Shown piece after piece: positions 51,687 through 60,251 of a stretch of 64,000 nucleotides of DNA; position 1 is the stretch's first letter, and the number at the start of each line of letters is the position of its first letter. The position numbers and the translations under genes are program-made. The notes beneath the pieces are model-generated. The model was not told the DNA's origin and searched no databases. It saw only the letters and a list, made by a program, of their open reading frames with translations. The DNA comes from Mucilaginibacter hurinus. Its GTDB lineage: Bacteria; Bacteroidota; Bacteroidia; Sphingobacteriales; Sphingobacteriaceae. The stretch is taken from assembly GCF_003324525.1 (NCBI RefSeq), contig NZ_QGDC01000003.1:124001-188000 (forward strand). Reading direction: 5' to 3'.

Positions 51687-51737
51687 CCATCATATACATC
51701 TACCTATAAATTTCTTTTACATCACCTATGAAAACGC

Positions 51738-51770
51738 AAAGCCCCGGATTTTGTCCGGGGCTTTGGTTTT
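51738..51770 (+). terminator. Intrinsic terminator after the small-protein cluster
   Basis: AAAGCCCCGGA (51738-51748) pairs perfectly with TCCGGGGCTTT (51754-51764) around a 5-base loop, followed by GGTTTTT. Also close to the serS stop (51883, minus strand), for which it may act too. Confidence 0.85.
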
Positions 51771-51882
51771 TCATGAGTTTTTGCGCTTCATCATTGCTGG
51801 CTACGCCTATCTTTTTATATATGCAAATAGTCCGACTGAAAGGACTAAGTCACCGTTCTGATTGCAATCACATAACCGGATA

Positions 51883-53154
51883 TCATTCTATCCATTCAAA
51901 CCTAGTATAAGGCACCAAAACTTCAGGAATCTTGATGCCTCTTTCTGTTTGATTATTCTCTAACAAAGTTGCCATGATTCGGGGTAATGCCAACGCGCTG
52001 CCGTTCAATGTGTGTGCAAGCTGTGTTTTTCCCTCGGCATTTCTATACCGCAATTTTAAGCGGTTGCTTTGGAAAGTTTCAAAGTTTGAAACCGATGAAA
52101 CTTCCAGCCAACGTTGCTGTGCCGCGCTCCAGGTTTCCATGTCATACGTTAGCGCCGATGCAAAGCCCATATCACCGCCACACAAACGCAATACGCGGTA
52201 AGGCAAGCCAAGCTTTTGAAGCAGGCCCTGCACATGGGCGCTCATTTCTTCCAATACTTTGTATGAATCTTCAGGCCGTACCACCTGTACTATCTCCACC
52301 TTATCAAACTGATGCAGGCGGTTTAACCCGCGCACGTGCGCACCATATGAGCCTGCCTCACGGCGGAAACATGGAGTGTAACCACAATTTTTTACAGGCA
52401 GTTCATCGGCTTTTAAAATTACATCGCGGTACAGGTTAGTAACAGGCACTTCGGCTGTAGGTATCAGGTACAGGTTATCTTCATTAACAAAATACATCTG
52501 GCCTTCCTTATCAGGCAACTGGCCTGTACCAAAACCAGACGCCTCGTTCACCAGTAACGGCACTACCACTTCTTCGTAACCTGCTTTTTCAGCTTCATCT
52601 AAAAAATAGGCTATCATGGCGCGTTGCAATTTAGCGCCCTTACCTTTGTATACCGGGAAACCGGCGCCGGTTATTTTAACACCCAGCTCAAAATCTATCA
52701 GTTTATATTTAGCGGCGAGTTCCCAATGTGGTAACGCCTCAGCCGGCAGCTGCGGTTTATCCCCTTGCTCTAAAACCACTTCGTTTTCTTCCGGTGTTAA
52801 ACCTTTGGGTACTGTTGAGTGCGGCAGATTAGGTAACAGCACTAATTTTTGCTGCAATTCTGATTCTACGGCGGCCAGTTCATCACCGTATTGCTTTATC
52901 TCTTCCTTCCATTTGCCGGTGTTGGCTTTCAGTATTTCAGCCTCCTCTTTTTTTCCCGCACGCATAAGTTCGCCTATTTGTTTGGCGGCTGCATTGGCCT
53001 CGGCCGAAATACTATCCGTACGATTTTGGGTTTGTTTACGTACATCATCAAGCCTGATGACCTCTTCGACAAGTTCGGGCTGTTTAAAATTTTTTACAGC
53101 CAAACGTTCCAATACCTGTTCCTTATTCTCGCGGATATAGCTTACTTGCAGCAT
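51883..53154 (-). CDS. serS: Seryl-tRNA synthetase
   Basis: A 423-residue class II synthetase that charges tRNA-Ser. The N-terminal long coiled-coil arm (about 25-105, VIRLDDVRKQTQNRTDSISA) contacts the tRNA. The core contains motif 2 (TPCFRREAGSYGAHVRGLNR, HQFDKVEIVQV) and motif 3 (LNGSALALPRIMATLLEN). TATCTTTG lies 16 bases before the ATG. Confidence 0.96.
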   Translation of the reverse strand: MLQVSYIRENKEQVLERLAVKNFKQPELVEEVIRLDDVRKQTQNRTDSISAEANAAAKQIGELMRAGKKEEAEILKANTGKWKEEIKQYGDELAAVESELQQKLVLLPNLPHSTVPKGLTPEENEVVLEQGDKPQLPAEALPHWELAAKYKLIDFELGVKITGAGFPVYKGKGAKLQRAMIAYFLDEAEKAGYEEVVVPLLVNEASGFGTGQLPDKEGQMYFVNEDNLYLIPTAEVPVTNLYRDVILKADELPVKNCGYTPCFRREAGSYGAHVRGLNRLHQFDKVEIVQVVRPEDSYKVLEEMSAHVQGLLQKLGLPYRVLRLCGGDMGFASALTYDMETWSAAQQRWLEVSSVSNFETFQSNRLKLRYRNAEGKTQLAHTLNGSALALPRIMATLLENNQTERGIKIPEVLVPYTRFEWIE

Positions 53155-53170
53155 GTGTGATTTTTTTAGG

Positions 53171-53178
53171 CAAAGATA
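53171..53178 (-). promoter_or_regulatory. -7 element of serS
   Basis: TATCTTTG on the minus strand with a 16-base distance to the ATG at 53154. No clear -33 TTG at the usual spacing. Confidence 0.5.
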
Positions 53179-53194
53179 AAAACTTGAAGGGGAT

Positions 53195-53821
53195 TTAACT
53201 CACAGGCAGTATCTCAAAGGTGTACCCCTCTTTTTGCCAAACCTCCAGAGCGCGGGGCAGTACATACTCCAACCGGTTAAAAGCCTTAAGGCTATCATGA
53301 AAAACTATTATGGAACCGGGCTTTGTGTGTTTTAATACCTTCTTTAAACAATCTTCAGGTTTTAACGCCATATCAAAATCACCGCTTAAAACATCCCACA
53401 TAATAATGTTTATGTCAGGCCGCACCTGTTTTAGCGCTTTTATCTGCGAGCGCTTGATACGGCCATATGGCGGGCGGAACAGCGGTGCATTTAATAATTC
53501 ATCAGCCTGCAAGTAATTAGCTGTGTAGGTTTCGTCATCCGTTTTCCAACCTTTAAGGTGATTATACGTATGATTACCAATGGCATGGCCCTCGTTTTTA
53601 ACCTGCGTAAAAATATCCGGATGCTTTTTCGCATTGTCGCCAATGCAAAAAAAAGTAGCTTTGGCCTGGTGCTTCTTTAAAATATTTAGCACAAACGGTG
53701 TAACAATAGGTATAGGGCCATCGTCAAAAGTTAAATAAATACACCTGCTGCTAGTTTTTATATCCCATATTAATTGCGGATACAGTAATTTTAGCCATCG
53801 GGGTGTTTTAACCAGGTACAT
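53195..53821 (-). CDS. Polysaccharide deacetylase-family protein
   Basis: A 208-residue NodB-fold deacetylase: motif 1 IYLTFDDGPIPIVTPFVL, metal motif AIGNHTYNHLKGW, motif 3 RPPYGRIKRSQIKAL. It removes N- or O-acetyl groups from glycans with a zinc or similar metal. The N-terminus (MYLVKTPRWLKLLYPQLIWD) has no cleavable signal peptide; cytoplasmic or anchored. The -7-like TTACTTTG (one mismatch) is four bases before the ATG. Peptidoglycan or a capsule-type glycan is the likely substrate. Confidence 0.9.
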   Translation of the reverse strand: MYLVKTPRWLKLLYPQLIWDIKTSSRCIYLTFDDGPIPIVTPFVLNILKKHQAKATFFCIGDNAKKHPDIFTQVKNEGHAIGNHTYNHLKGWKTDDETYTANYLQADELLNAPLFRPPYGRIKRSQIKALKQVRPDINIIMWDVLSGDFDMALKPEDCLKKVLKHTKPGSIIVFHDSLKAFNRLEYVLPRALEVWQKEGYTFEILPVS

Positions 53822-53910
53822 GTTACAAAGTAAGGTAAATGTTTCATCTTAAGTAAAACTTAATAGCTTTCATATAAATATCCCGAGCTTATACATCAAA
53901 TACATCCGGA

Positions 53911-55323
53911 ATGTTAAAAAAAATAATTTGCTTCACCTTACTGTTTTCAACCGGTATAAGCGCTTTTGCCCAACAAAAAATCGGGCTGTTACAGGCTGTT
54001 GAAATGGCGCTTGAACGCAACCTCACTATCAAACAGGCTCAGTTCTCGGAGGCACTGTCTGAGGAAACGCTAAAGCAATCGAAAAACAATCGTTTACCCG
54101 ACCTCAATGCTAACTCGCAGGGATCATTTAACTTTGGCCGAAGCTTAGACCAATCAACTTACTCGTTCACCAACGAGCGGATTTTTACTGCATATGGCTC
54201 TATGACCACACAGATTGTACTTTTTCAGGGTGGCCAACTTCGTAATCAAATAATCCAAAATAAAATTTTGCTCGATGCTGATAAAACCAATACAGCCAAA
54301 GTAAAAAATGATCTTATCCTGAATGTAATAACCACTTATTTATCCGTATTAAACAATCAGGATTTGGTTGTGGCATCAAAACAGCAGGCCGACATTGCAA
54401 AATTAACCCTGCAACGCGCGGACATTAGCTTTAAAGCTGGAAATCAGACACTGGCAGACCTATCACAAGCGAAAGCACAAATGTCAACTGCCGAACTGAA
54501 CATAACAGACGCGCAGAACGCTTATGACCAATCCCTGTTATCGCTTAAGCAATACCTGGAACTAACGCCGCAAACGGATATAGAAGTGGAAAAGCCCGAT
54601 ATTAGCAAAATAACCGTTAACACACTTTATAATGCCGAAGAGGTTTATAAAACCGCTTTAGCCGTAAACCCCGACGTTAGGCTTGCCGAGCTTCGTCGCG
54701 ACGCCTTTTTACAGGGAATTAAGATAGCAAAAGGAGCATACTATCCTACGCTAGCCATGTTTGCGTCCCTTGGATCAAATTACTCCAGTATTTACCAGCG
54801 CATTGTGGGCTCGTCATCAACCACCCGCCCTATTGGCGTTGTTGATGGTACCGACCAGGTAGTGGTAGCCCCGGTAAATGAGCCACGTTTTGTTAAACCC
54901 GGAATATTTGGGCAATTGGGAGACAATTTTTACCAATCCATTGGCATAGGTTTACAAGTGCCTATTTTTACCCGTTTTACAACGCGCACAAACGTACGTA
55001 AAGCCAAAATAAATTTTGAAAATGCAGAGGTTACGGCCCAGTTAGCCCGAAATAATTTAAGTAAAATAATATACCAGGCTGTATGGGATGTGCGCGCGGC
55101 AGAAAAAAAATATCAATCGGCCATACAGACGTATAATGCAAACAAAGATGCTTACAACACGATAATTGAAAGGTTTAATGTAGGTTTAGTAAATTCGCTT
55201 GATTTAAATACTTCGCTAACAAATTTAAACAAAGCGCAGTTTGATATGATACAGGCGCAGTATCAGCTTGTATTTCGGAGTAAAGTAATTGATTATTACC
55301 TGGGGCTACCTATTGCACTATAA
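53911..55323 (+). CDS. TolC-family outer-membrane efflux protein
   Basis: A 470-residue exported protein (signal peptide about 1-20, ending SAFAQ) with the TolC repeat pattern: helical hairpins alternating with strand pairs, such as AVEMALERNLTIKQAQFSEA, SFNFGRSLDQSTYSF and FVKPGIFGQLGDNFYQSIGI. It forms the trimeric outer-membrane channel of a tripartite pump. It is 12 bases before the gene of the periplasmic adaptor. Confidence 0.9.
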   Translation: MLKKIICFTLLFSTGISAFAQQKIGLLQAVEMALERNLTIKQAQFSEALSEETLKQSKNNRLPDLNANSQGSFNFGRSLDQSTYSFTNERIFTAYGSMTTQIVLFQGGQLRNQIIQNKILLDADKTNTAKVKNDLILNVITTYLSVLNNQDLVVASKQQADIAKLTLQRADISFKAGNQTLADLSQAKAQMSTAELNITDAQNAYDQSLLSLKQYLELTPQTDIEVEKPDISKITVNTLYNAEEVYKTALAVNPDVRLAELRRDAFLQGIKIAKGAYYPTLAMFASLGSNYSSIYQRIVGSSSTTRPIGVVDGTDQVVVAPVNEPRFVKPGIFGQLGDNFYQSIGIGLQVPIFTRFTTRTNVRKAKINFENAEVTAQLARNNLSKIIYQAVWDVRAAEKKYQSAIQTYNANKDAYNTIIERFNVGLVNSLDLNTSLTNLNKAQFDMIQAQYQLVFRSKVIDYYLGLPIAL

Positions 55324-55335
55324 CTTTTTTTAACC

Positions 55336-56685
55336 ATGGGAAAAACTACTAAATATATTTTAATCGGCCTGGGGGTACTTATCCTGCTGCTGGTAATTGG
55401 CAAGGTAACCGGCATTATAGGCGGCCCTAAAAAAACACAGGTAGCTGTTGAAAAGGCGGCTATGCGCAACATTGTTGAAACCGTATCTGCCAGCGGCAAA
55501 ATAAAACCGCATGTTGAAGTGAAAATAAGCGCCGAGGTATCAGGCGAGATAGTTGATTTGCCTATAAAAGAAGGCGATGTGGTAAAAAAAGGCCAGCTAC
55601 TGTGCCGCATCAGGCCGGACATTTTACAATCAGGCTATGAGCGTGCAGTGGCATCATACAACACCCAAAAAGCCAGCGTTGGTAACTCCGCCCAGATGCT
55701 GAAACAGGCCGAAGCGACTTTTAAGAACCAGCAATCTATTTATAAACGCAGTAAAGAACTTTTTGATAAAAAAGTACTAACCGTAGCTGAATTTGAGAAG
55801 GCTACAGCTGATTACCAAAGCGCCAAAGCCAGTCTTGAAGCGGCTAAGCAAAATGTAATAGGTTCAAAGTTCGGGTTAGATCAGTCGCAGGCGTCGGTAA
55901 AAGAAGCACAGGACAACCTGGCCAAAACCACCATTTTCGCACCCAATGATGGCGTAGTATCAAAGCTTTCTGTTGAAAAAGGCGAACGCGTACTGGGTAC
56001 CATCCAAATGGCAGGCACCGAACTGATGACCATATCAGACCTGAGCGAAATGGACGTAAATGTAGATGTAAACGAAAATGATATCAACCGGATAACGCTC
56101 GGTGATGAATCGGATATAGAAGTTGACGCTTTCCTGGGTAAAAAATTTACCGGTAAGGTGACTGAGATAGGCAGTTCGGCCAATGTTGTTGGTACCAATG
56201 CCGACCAGGTTACAAATTTTACCGTCAAAGTGCGCATTAATCCCGAATCATATATGAGCCTGATAAAAAAGGATGCTAAAAACCCTTCTCCCTTCAGGCC
56301 GGGCCTTACCGCCACTGTTGAAATAAAAACAAACAGCGTGAGTGCGCTGGCTGTGCCGATACAATCAGTAACTACCCGCGTGGATAAAAAGGCTGACACA
56401 GCGCCTGCGCCGGATGAGAATGATGACAAAGACACAGCAAAAAAGCTTACAGAACCTGTTAAAGAATATGTTTTTGTATTATCAGCAGGCAAGGCCAAGC
56501 AGGTAGAAGTTACTACCGGGATACAGGATGATACGTATATTCAAATCAAAACCGGCTTAAAAGGCGGTGAAGAGGTTATCTCCGCACCTTACTCGGCCAT
56601 ATCCAAAACGCTAAAGGATAATACGGATGTGGAAAAAGTAGATAAGTCAAAACTGTTTGAAACAGACGATAAGAAAGGCGAATAG
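55336..56685 (+). CDS. HlyD/MacA-type periplasmic adaptor
   Basis: A 449-residue membrane-fusion protein. The N-terminal anchor is YILIGLGVLILLLVIGKVTG; then a biotinyl-lipoyl domain (ISAEVSGEIVDLPIKEGDVV and ANDGVVSKLSV-like half), a helical hairpin (about 95-185) and the beta-barrel domain. It links an inner-membrane transporter to TolC. No RND or ABC transporter gene follows; the next gene is gpsA, so the energy-supplying part is elsewhere. MacA-like is the closest guess. Confidence 0.9.
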   Translation: MGKTTKYILIGLGVLILLLVIGKVTGIIGGPKKTQVAVEKAAMRNIVETVSASGKIKPHVEVKISAEVSGEIVDLPIKEGDVVKKGQLLCRIRPDILQSGYERAVASYNTQKASVGNSAQMLKQAEATFKNQQSIYKRSKELFDKKVLTVAEFEKATADYQSAKASLEAAKQNVIGSKFGLDQSQASVKEAQDNLAKTTIFAPNDGVVSKLSVEKGERVLGTIQMAGTELMTISDLSEMDVNVDVNENDINRITLGDESDIEVDAFLGKKFTGKVTEIGSSANVVGTNADQVTNFTVKVRINPESYMSLIKKDAKNPSPFRPGLTATVEIKTNSVSALAVPIQSVTTRVDKKADTAPAPDENDDKDTAKKLTEPVKEYVFVLSAGKAKQVEVTTGIQDDTYIQIKTGLKGGEEVISAPYSAISKTLKDNTDVEKVDKSKLFETDDKKGE

Positions 56686-56757
56686 CGGTTGGCATACAGC
56701 CAGCGAAAAACTTATCCGCAATTCACTATCCACTAATCTTTAAATAAATATAAATTT

Positions 56758-56788
56758 GTCCTGCCGGAAACATTTTGTCCGGCGGGAC
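56758..56788 (+). other. Stable hairpin between the adaptor gene and gpsA
   Basis: GTCCTGCCGGA (56758-56768) pairs with TCCGGCGGGAC (56778-56788), one G-U pair, 9-base loop, followed by ATTTACTT and the gpsA ATG at 56801. Either a weak terminator of the efflux operon or a leader structure of gpsA. Confidence 0.5.
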
Positions 56789-56800
56789 ATTTACTTGTTA

Positions 56801-57808
56801 ATGCAAAACCACAAAAAGAAAATAGCTGTAATAGGCGGCGGCAGCTGGGCAACTGCCAATATTAAAATGCTGGCCGACAATAGCAACGAAAAAGAAATTT
56901 TATGGTGGATGCGCAGTGCCCAAAATGTTGAGCATATCCGGAAGTTTCATCATAACCCAAACTACTTAAGTTCGGTTGAGATAAAGGTACCCGAACAAAA
57001 CATTTCTGACAACATTACTGATGTTATCGCTAAATCCGACTTCTTACTATTAAATGTTCCTGCGGCTTTTTTAAAAGCCGCACTTAAAGATATTACCCCT
57101 GCCGAGCTGGCGGGTAAAAAAATTATCTCGGCTATTAAAGGGATTGTACCTGATGAGAACCAGATTATTGCAGAGTTTATGCACCATCATTACCATGTAC
57201 CCATGACAGACATTGTAGTGATCAGCGGGCCATGCCATGCCGAAGAAGTAGCGCAGGAAAAGTTATCATACCTTACCATCGCGTCGCTTGATACCGAACT
57301 TGCTGCGGTATTTGCCTCGATGGTTAATACCCGGTACATCAAAACCATCGTGTCTGACGATATATACGGCACTGAATACGCCGCAGTGCTAAAAAACATA
57401 TACGCCATTGCCAGCGGAATTTGCCATGGTGTAGGCTATGGCGACAATTTCCAGTCGGTACTTATTTCAAACGCTATACGCGAACTGGAAAACTTTGTTG
57501 ATGCCGTACACCCCATTGATCGCGACATTAAAGAATCTGCTTATTTAGGTGATTTACTGGTTACCGCCTACTCGCAGTTTAGCCGGAACCGTACCTTCGG
57601 CAATATGATAGGTAAGGGCTACACCGTAACCTCCGCCCAACTGGAGATGAACATGGTTGCAGAAGGTTATTATGCCATAAAATGCCTGCACGAAGTAAAC
57701 AAGCAATATAAGGTGAACATGCCTATTTGCGATGCAGTGTATGCCATACTTTATGAAAGAAGATCTCCTTATATAGAGATGAAAAATTTGGCAGAGAAGT
57801 TGTGTTAG
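56801..57808 (+). CDS. gpsA: Glycerol-3-phosphate dehydrogenase (NAD(P)+)
   Basis: A 335-residue enzyme making sn-glycerol-3-phosphate for phospholipid synthesis. It begins IAVIGGGSWATANIKML (nucleotide loop), with SAIKGIVPDENQ, ISGPCHAEEV and the catalytic lysine in EYAAVLKNIYAIASGICHG. I use the ATG at 56801; the frame extends to a TTG at 56756, but that part encodes the hairpin. Confidence 0.92.
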   Translation: MQNHKKKIAVIGGGSWATANIKMLADNSNEKEILWWMRSAQNVEHIRKFHHNPNYLSSVEIKVPEQNISDNITDVIAKSDFLLLNVPAAFLKAALKDITPAELAGKKIISAIKGIVPDENQIIAEFMHHHYHVPMTDIVVISGPCHAEEVAQEKLSYLTIASLDTELAAVFASMVNTRYIKTIVSDDIYGTEYAAVLKNIYAIASGICHGVGYGDNFQSVLISNAIRELENFVDAVHPIDRDIKESAYLGDLLVTAYSQFSRNRTFGNMIGKGYTVTSAQLEMNMVAEGYYAIKCLHEVNKQYKVNMPICDAVYAILYERRSPYIEMKNLAEKLC

Positions 57809-57829
57809 TATTACACTAAAACTCTGTAT

Positions 57830-58126
57830 ATGAAAAATATAGTAAAGACCGCCTTAGTGGCAGCAAGCATGTTTGCAGCAGCATCACAAAGCTACGCGCA
57901 ATCAGTAGGTAAGGACATTGAGAAAACAGCCGACAAAGTAGGCAACAAAACAGCTGAAGTAGCTTCAAAAGGTGCTTCGGCAGTGGTTGATAAAAAGTAC
58001 GCAGGTAAAGCCGGTCCGCAAGGCCAAACCATTTATATCAATAAAAACTCAAGATATTATTACGTAAATAAAAAGGGTAAGCGGATATATGTAAAAGAGT
58101 CGGAACTGGTGGATAAGGTAGAGTAG
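57830..58126 (+). CDS. Small secreted protein, unknown
   Basis: A 98-residue protein with a signal peptide (about 1-23, VKTALVAASMFAAASQSYAQ). The mature part is lysine-rich, with alanine/glycine spacer (KTAEVASKGASAVVDKKYAG) and a tyrosine-rich end (IYINKNSRYYYVNKKGKRIY). No family recognised. It lies 21 bases after gpsA and ends before a terminator. Confidence 0.7.
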   Translation: MKNIVKTALVAASMFAAASQSYAQSVGKDIEKTADKVGNKTAEVASKGASAVVDKKYAGKAGPQGQTIYINKNSRYYYVNKKGKRIYVKESELVDKVE

Positions 58127-58204
58127 GTGTGTAAAATAAAGTCACAGTACGCAGGTTATCCAGACCTTATAGTGTAGCGAGTTGGCAACAACGTTGATCA
58201 AATA

Positions 58205-58236
58205 AAAAAGCCCTTCTGAATTAACAGAAGGGCTTA
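58205..58236. terminator. Terminator between the small secreted protein and deaD
   Basis: AAGCCCTTCTG (58208-58218) pairs perfectly with CAGAAGGGCTT (58225-58235) around a 6-base loop. A run of A before it gives a T run on the minus strand, the end of deaD. Confidence 0.8.
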
Positions 58237-58272
58237 AGCAAACTAATCACTCATCACTCCGATAAGGAGATG

Positions 58273-60081
58273 TTAGTATCTTCTGCGACGTTCAGGACGA
58301 TCCTCACGGCGTTTGCCTGAAAAATCACGGAAACCGCCGCCGCTATTGTTGCCTTTGTAGCCACCTTCACGACGCTCACCGCCGCGGAAGCTGCCACCTT
58401 CACGCTTTTTATAACCGCCTTCGCGTCTGGCGCCGCCGCGGTTTTCGCTCACACCCTCACCTGCTATCTCTATACGTACAGGGCGACCGTGAAACTCAAT
58501 GTTTTTAAACCCGTCAACAACTTTGTTTACATCGTCGTTAGCTACTTCAAAAAATGAGTAAACACCTTTAACATCTATTTTACCAACTGTACGGCCACTA
58601 ATATGTGTATTGTTGCATACGTAACCCAGCAGGTCGCCGCGATTAAAATCGTCTACCGAACCTAAGTTGATAAACAAGCGGGTAAACTCCGAGCGCATAC
58701 CAGTGCGGTTAAAACGGTCGCCGCTTGCTCCTTCCCTGCCTGCTCTTTCTTCAAAAGTTGCATTAAGATCAGGAGCGTTTTTGTAGTAATCAAGAAAACG
58801 GTTAAACTCAAGCGAAGCAAAACGTTTAATCACCTCCTCTTTACTTAAATCAGCAAACTCATCCATTATACGCGGAATGTATTGCTCTATCTGCTGCTCA
58901 TTAACCTGTACGTTGTGTACTTTGTGCACAAGGGCAAAAAGTTGTTTCTCGCAAACGTCAAAACCCGAAGGTATTTCAGCTTTAACAAACTTTTTACCAA
59001 TCACGCGCTCTATCTGCCGTATTTTACCCAGCTCCTTGCTGTTGATAATAGCTATAGATACACCTGTTTTACCGGCACGCGCCGTACGGCCGCTGCGGTG
59101 GGTGTAGTTTTCAATCTCGTCAGGCAGCGAGTAGTTGATAACGTGTGTTACATCATTAACATCAATACCCCGTGCAGCAACGTCAGTAGCAATTAATAAT
59201 TGCAGGCTGCGCTCACGGTAACGCTTCATTACCTTGTCGCGCTGCTGTTGCGACAGGTCGCCGTGCAATGAGTCGGCATTGTAGCCGTCTTTAATTAAAG
59301 CTTCGGCAATTTCCTGTGTTTCAATTTTGGTACGGCAAAATACAATACCGAAAATTTCAGGGTTAAAGTCAACAATACGTTTAAAGGCCGCGTATTTATC
59401 GCGGGCACGCACCACGTAATATTCGTGATCAATATTGGCATTGCCGGTGTTTTTAGTACCCATGGTTAACTCGTAAGGGTCTTCCATGTATTTTTTTGCT
59501 ATCCTGCGTACTTCAGCAGGCATAGTGGCTGAAAACAGCCAGGTTTTTTTCTCGTCGGGAGTAGTAGATAAAATACTGTCAATATCTTCCTGAAAGCCCA
59601 TATTGAGCATTTCATCAGCCTCGTCAAGTACGACAAACTTAACCTGCGAAAAATCAATCGCCTTACGGTTAATAATGTCAAGCATACGGCCCGGTGTGGC
59701 CACAACAATTTGCACACCGCGTTTTATCTGACGTAATTGGTCAGAGATGCTCGCGCCACCATAAACGGCTACCACATGAACATTATTCATGTTTTTAGCA
59801 TAATTTTTGATGTCGCTTGTAATTTGTAAACAAAGCTCGCGCGTAGGGCATAGTACCAACGCTTGCGGATAGTTTTCGTCGAAGTCCAGTAGCTCTAATA
59901 ATGGCAAGCCAAAAGCAGCAGTTTTACCGGTCCCGGTTTGGGCTAATCCGACAAAATCGTTGCTGCCTGTTAACAATACCGGAATTGACTGTTCCTGGAT
60001 TGGCGTAGGATTTTCAAATCCTAATTCAGAGATGGCATTAACAATATCATGACGGATCCCCAGTTGAATAAATGGGTTCAT
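58273..60081 (-). CDS. deaD: DEAD-box RNA helicase, DeaD/CsdA-like
   Basis: A 602-residue ATP-dependent RNA helicase. Motifs: Q (NPTPIQEQSIPVLL), I (AQTGTGKTAAFG), Ia, II (VLDEADEMLNM), III (FSATMP), V and VI (THRSGRTARAG). About 475-550 is a DbpA-type RNA-binding domain (GSVDDFNRGDLLGYVCNNTH, GVYSFFEV). The tail (555-602) is rich in R, G and E (GGARREGGYKKREGGSFRGG), probably binding RNA. Involved in ribosome assembly and mRNA decay, often induced by cold. A leader hairpin lies between promoter and ATG. Confidence 0.95.
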   Translation of the reverse strand: MNPFIQLGIRHDIVNAISELGFENPTPIQEQSIPVLLTGSNDFVGLAQTGTGKTAAFGLPLLELLDFDENYPQALVLCPTRELCLQITSDIKNYAKNMNNVHVVAVYGGASISDQLRQIKRGVQIVVATPGRMLDIINRKAIDFSQVKFVVLDEADEMLNMGFQEDIDSILSTTPDEKKTWLFSATMPAEVRRIAKKYMEDPYELTMGTKNTGNANIDHEYYVVRARDKYAAFKRIVDFNPEIFGIVFCRTKIETQEIAEALIKDGYNADSLHGDLSQQQRDKVMKRYRERSLQLLIATDVAARGIDVNDVTHVINYSLPDEIENYTHRSGRTARAGKTGVSIAIINSKELGKIRQIERVIGKKFVKAEIPSGFDVCEKQLFALVHKVHNVQVNEQQIEQYIPRIMDEFADLSKEEVIKRFASLEFNRFLDYYKNAPDLNATFEERAGREGASGDRFNRTGMRSEFTRLFINLGSVDDFNRGDLLGYVCNNTHISGRTVGKIDVKGVYSFFEVANDDVNKVVDGFKNIEFHGRPVRIEIAGEGVSENRGGARREGGYKKREGGSFRGGERREGGYKGNNSGGGFRDFSGKRREDRPERRRRY

Positions 60082-60096
60082 GAATTTAAATAACGA

Positions 60097-60116
60097 ATTT
60101 GACTACATTGTCAAAT
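60097..60116 (-). promoter_or_regulatory. Stem-loop in the deaD leader
   Basis: ATTTGAC (60097-60103) and GTCAAAT (60110-60116) form a perfect 7-base stem with a 6-base loop, 16-35 bases before the ATG at 60081. It is inside the predicted transcript leader. Confidence 0.5.
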
Positions 60117-60122
60117 CGGGCG

Positions 60123-60153
60123 CAAAGGTACGTATTATATTTTGATTTACAAA
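60123..60153 (-). promoter_or_regulatory. Promoter of deaD
   Basis: TTTG (60153-60150), 19 bases, TACCTTTG (60130-60123), all on the minus strand. This is an exact match to the Bacteroidota promoter, with a leader of about 37 bases. Confidence 0.75.
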
Positions 60154-60251
60154 CGATTGCTTTGCGGCAGAGGGTTCAATCAATATAAAAAACAGTACTT
60201 TTATGCGCATACAACCAATAGTTACCAACCTATTGATTAAAAATATTGCAT

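Noticed and set aside
51728-51910. 60-codon frame starting after the small-protein cluster
   Set aside because: It runs through the perfect terminator hairpin and into the serS 3' end; its codons are those of the stem. The start context is kept as a finding, but the frame is not called as a gene.
55881-56498. 205-codon antisense frame within the HlyD-type gene
   Set aside because: Antisense shadow with low-complexity serine/threonine/valine composition.
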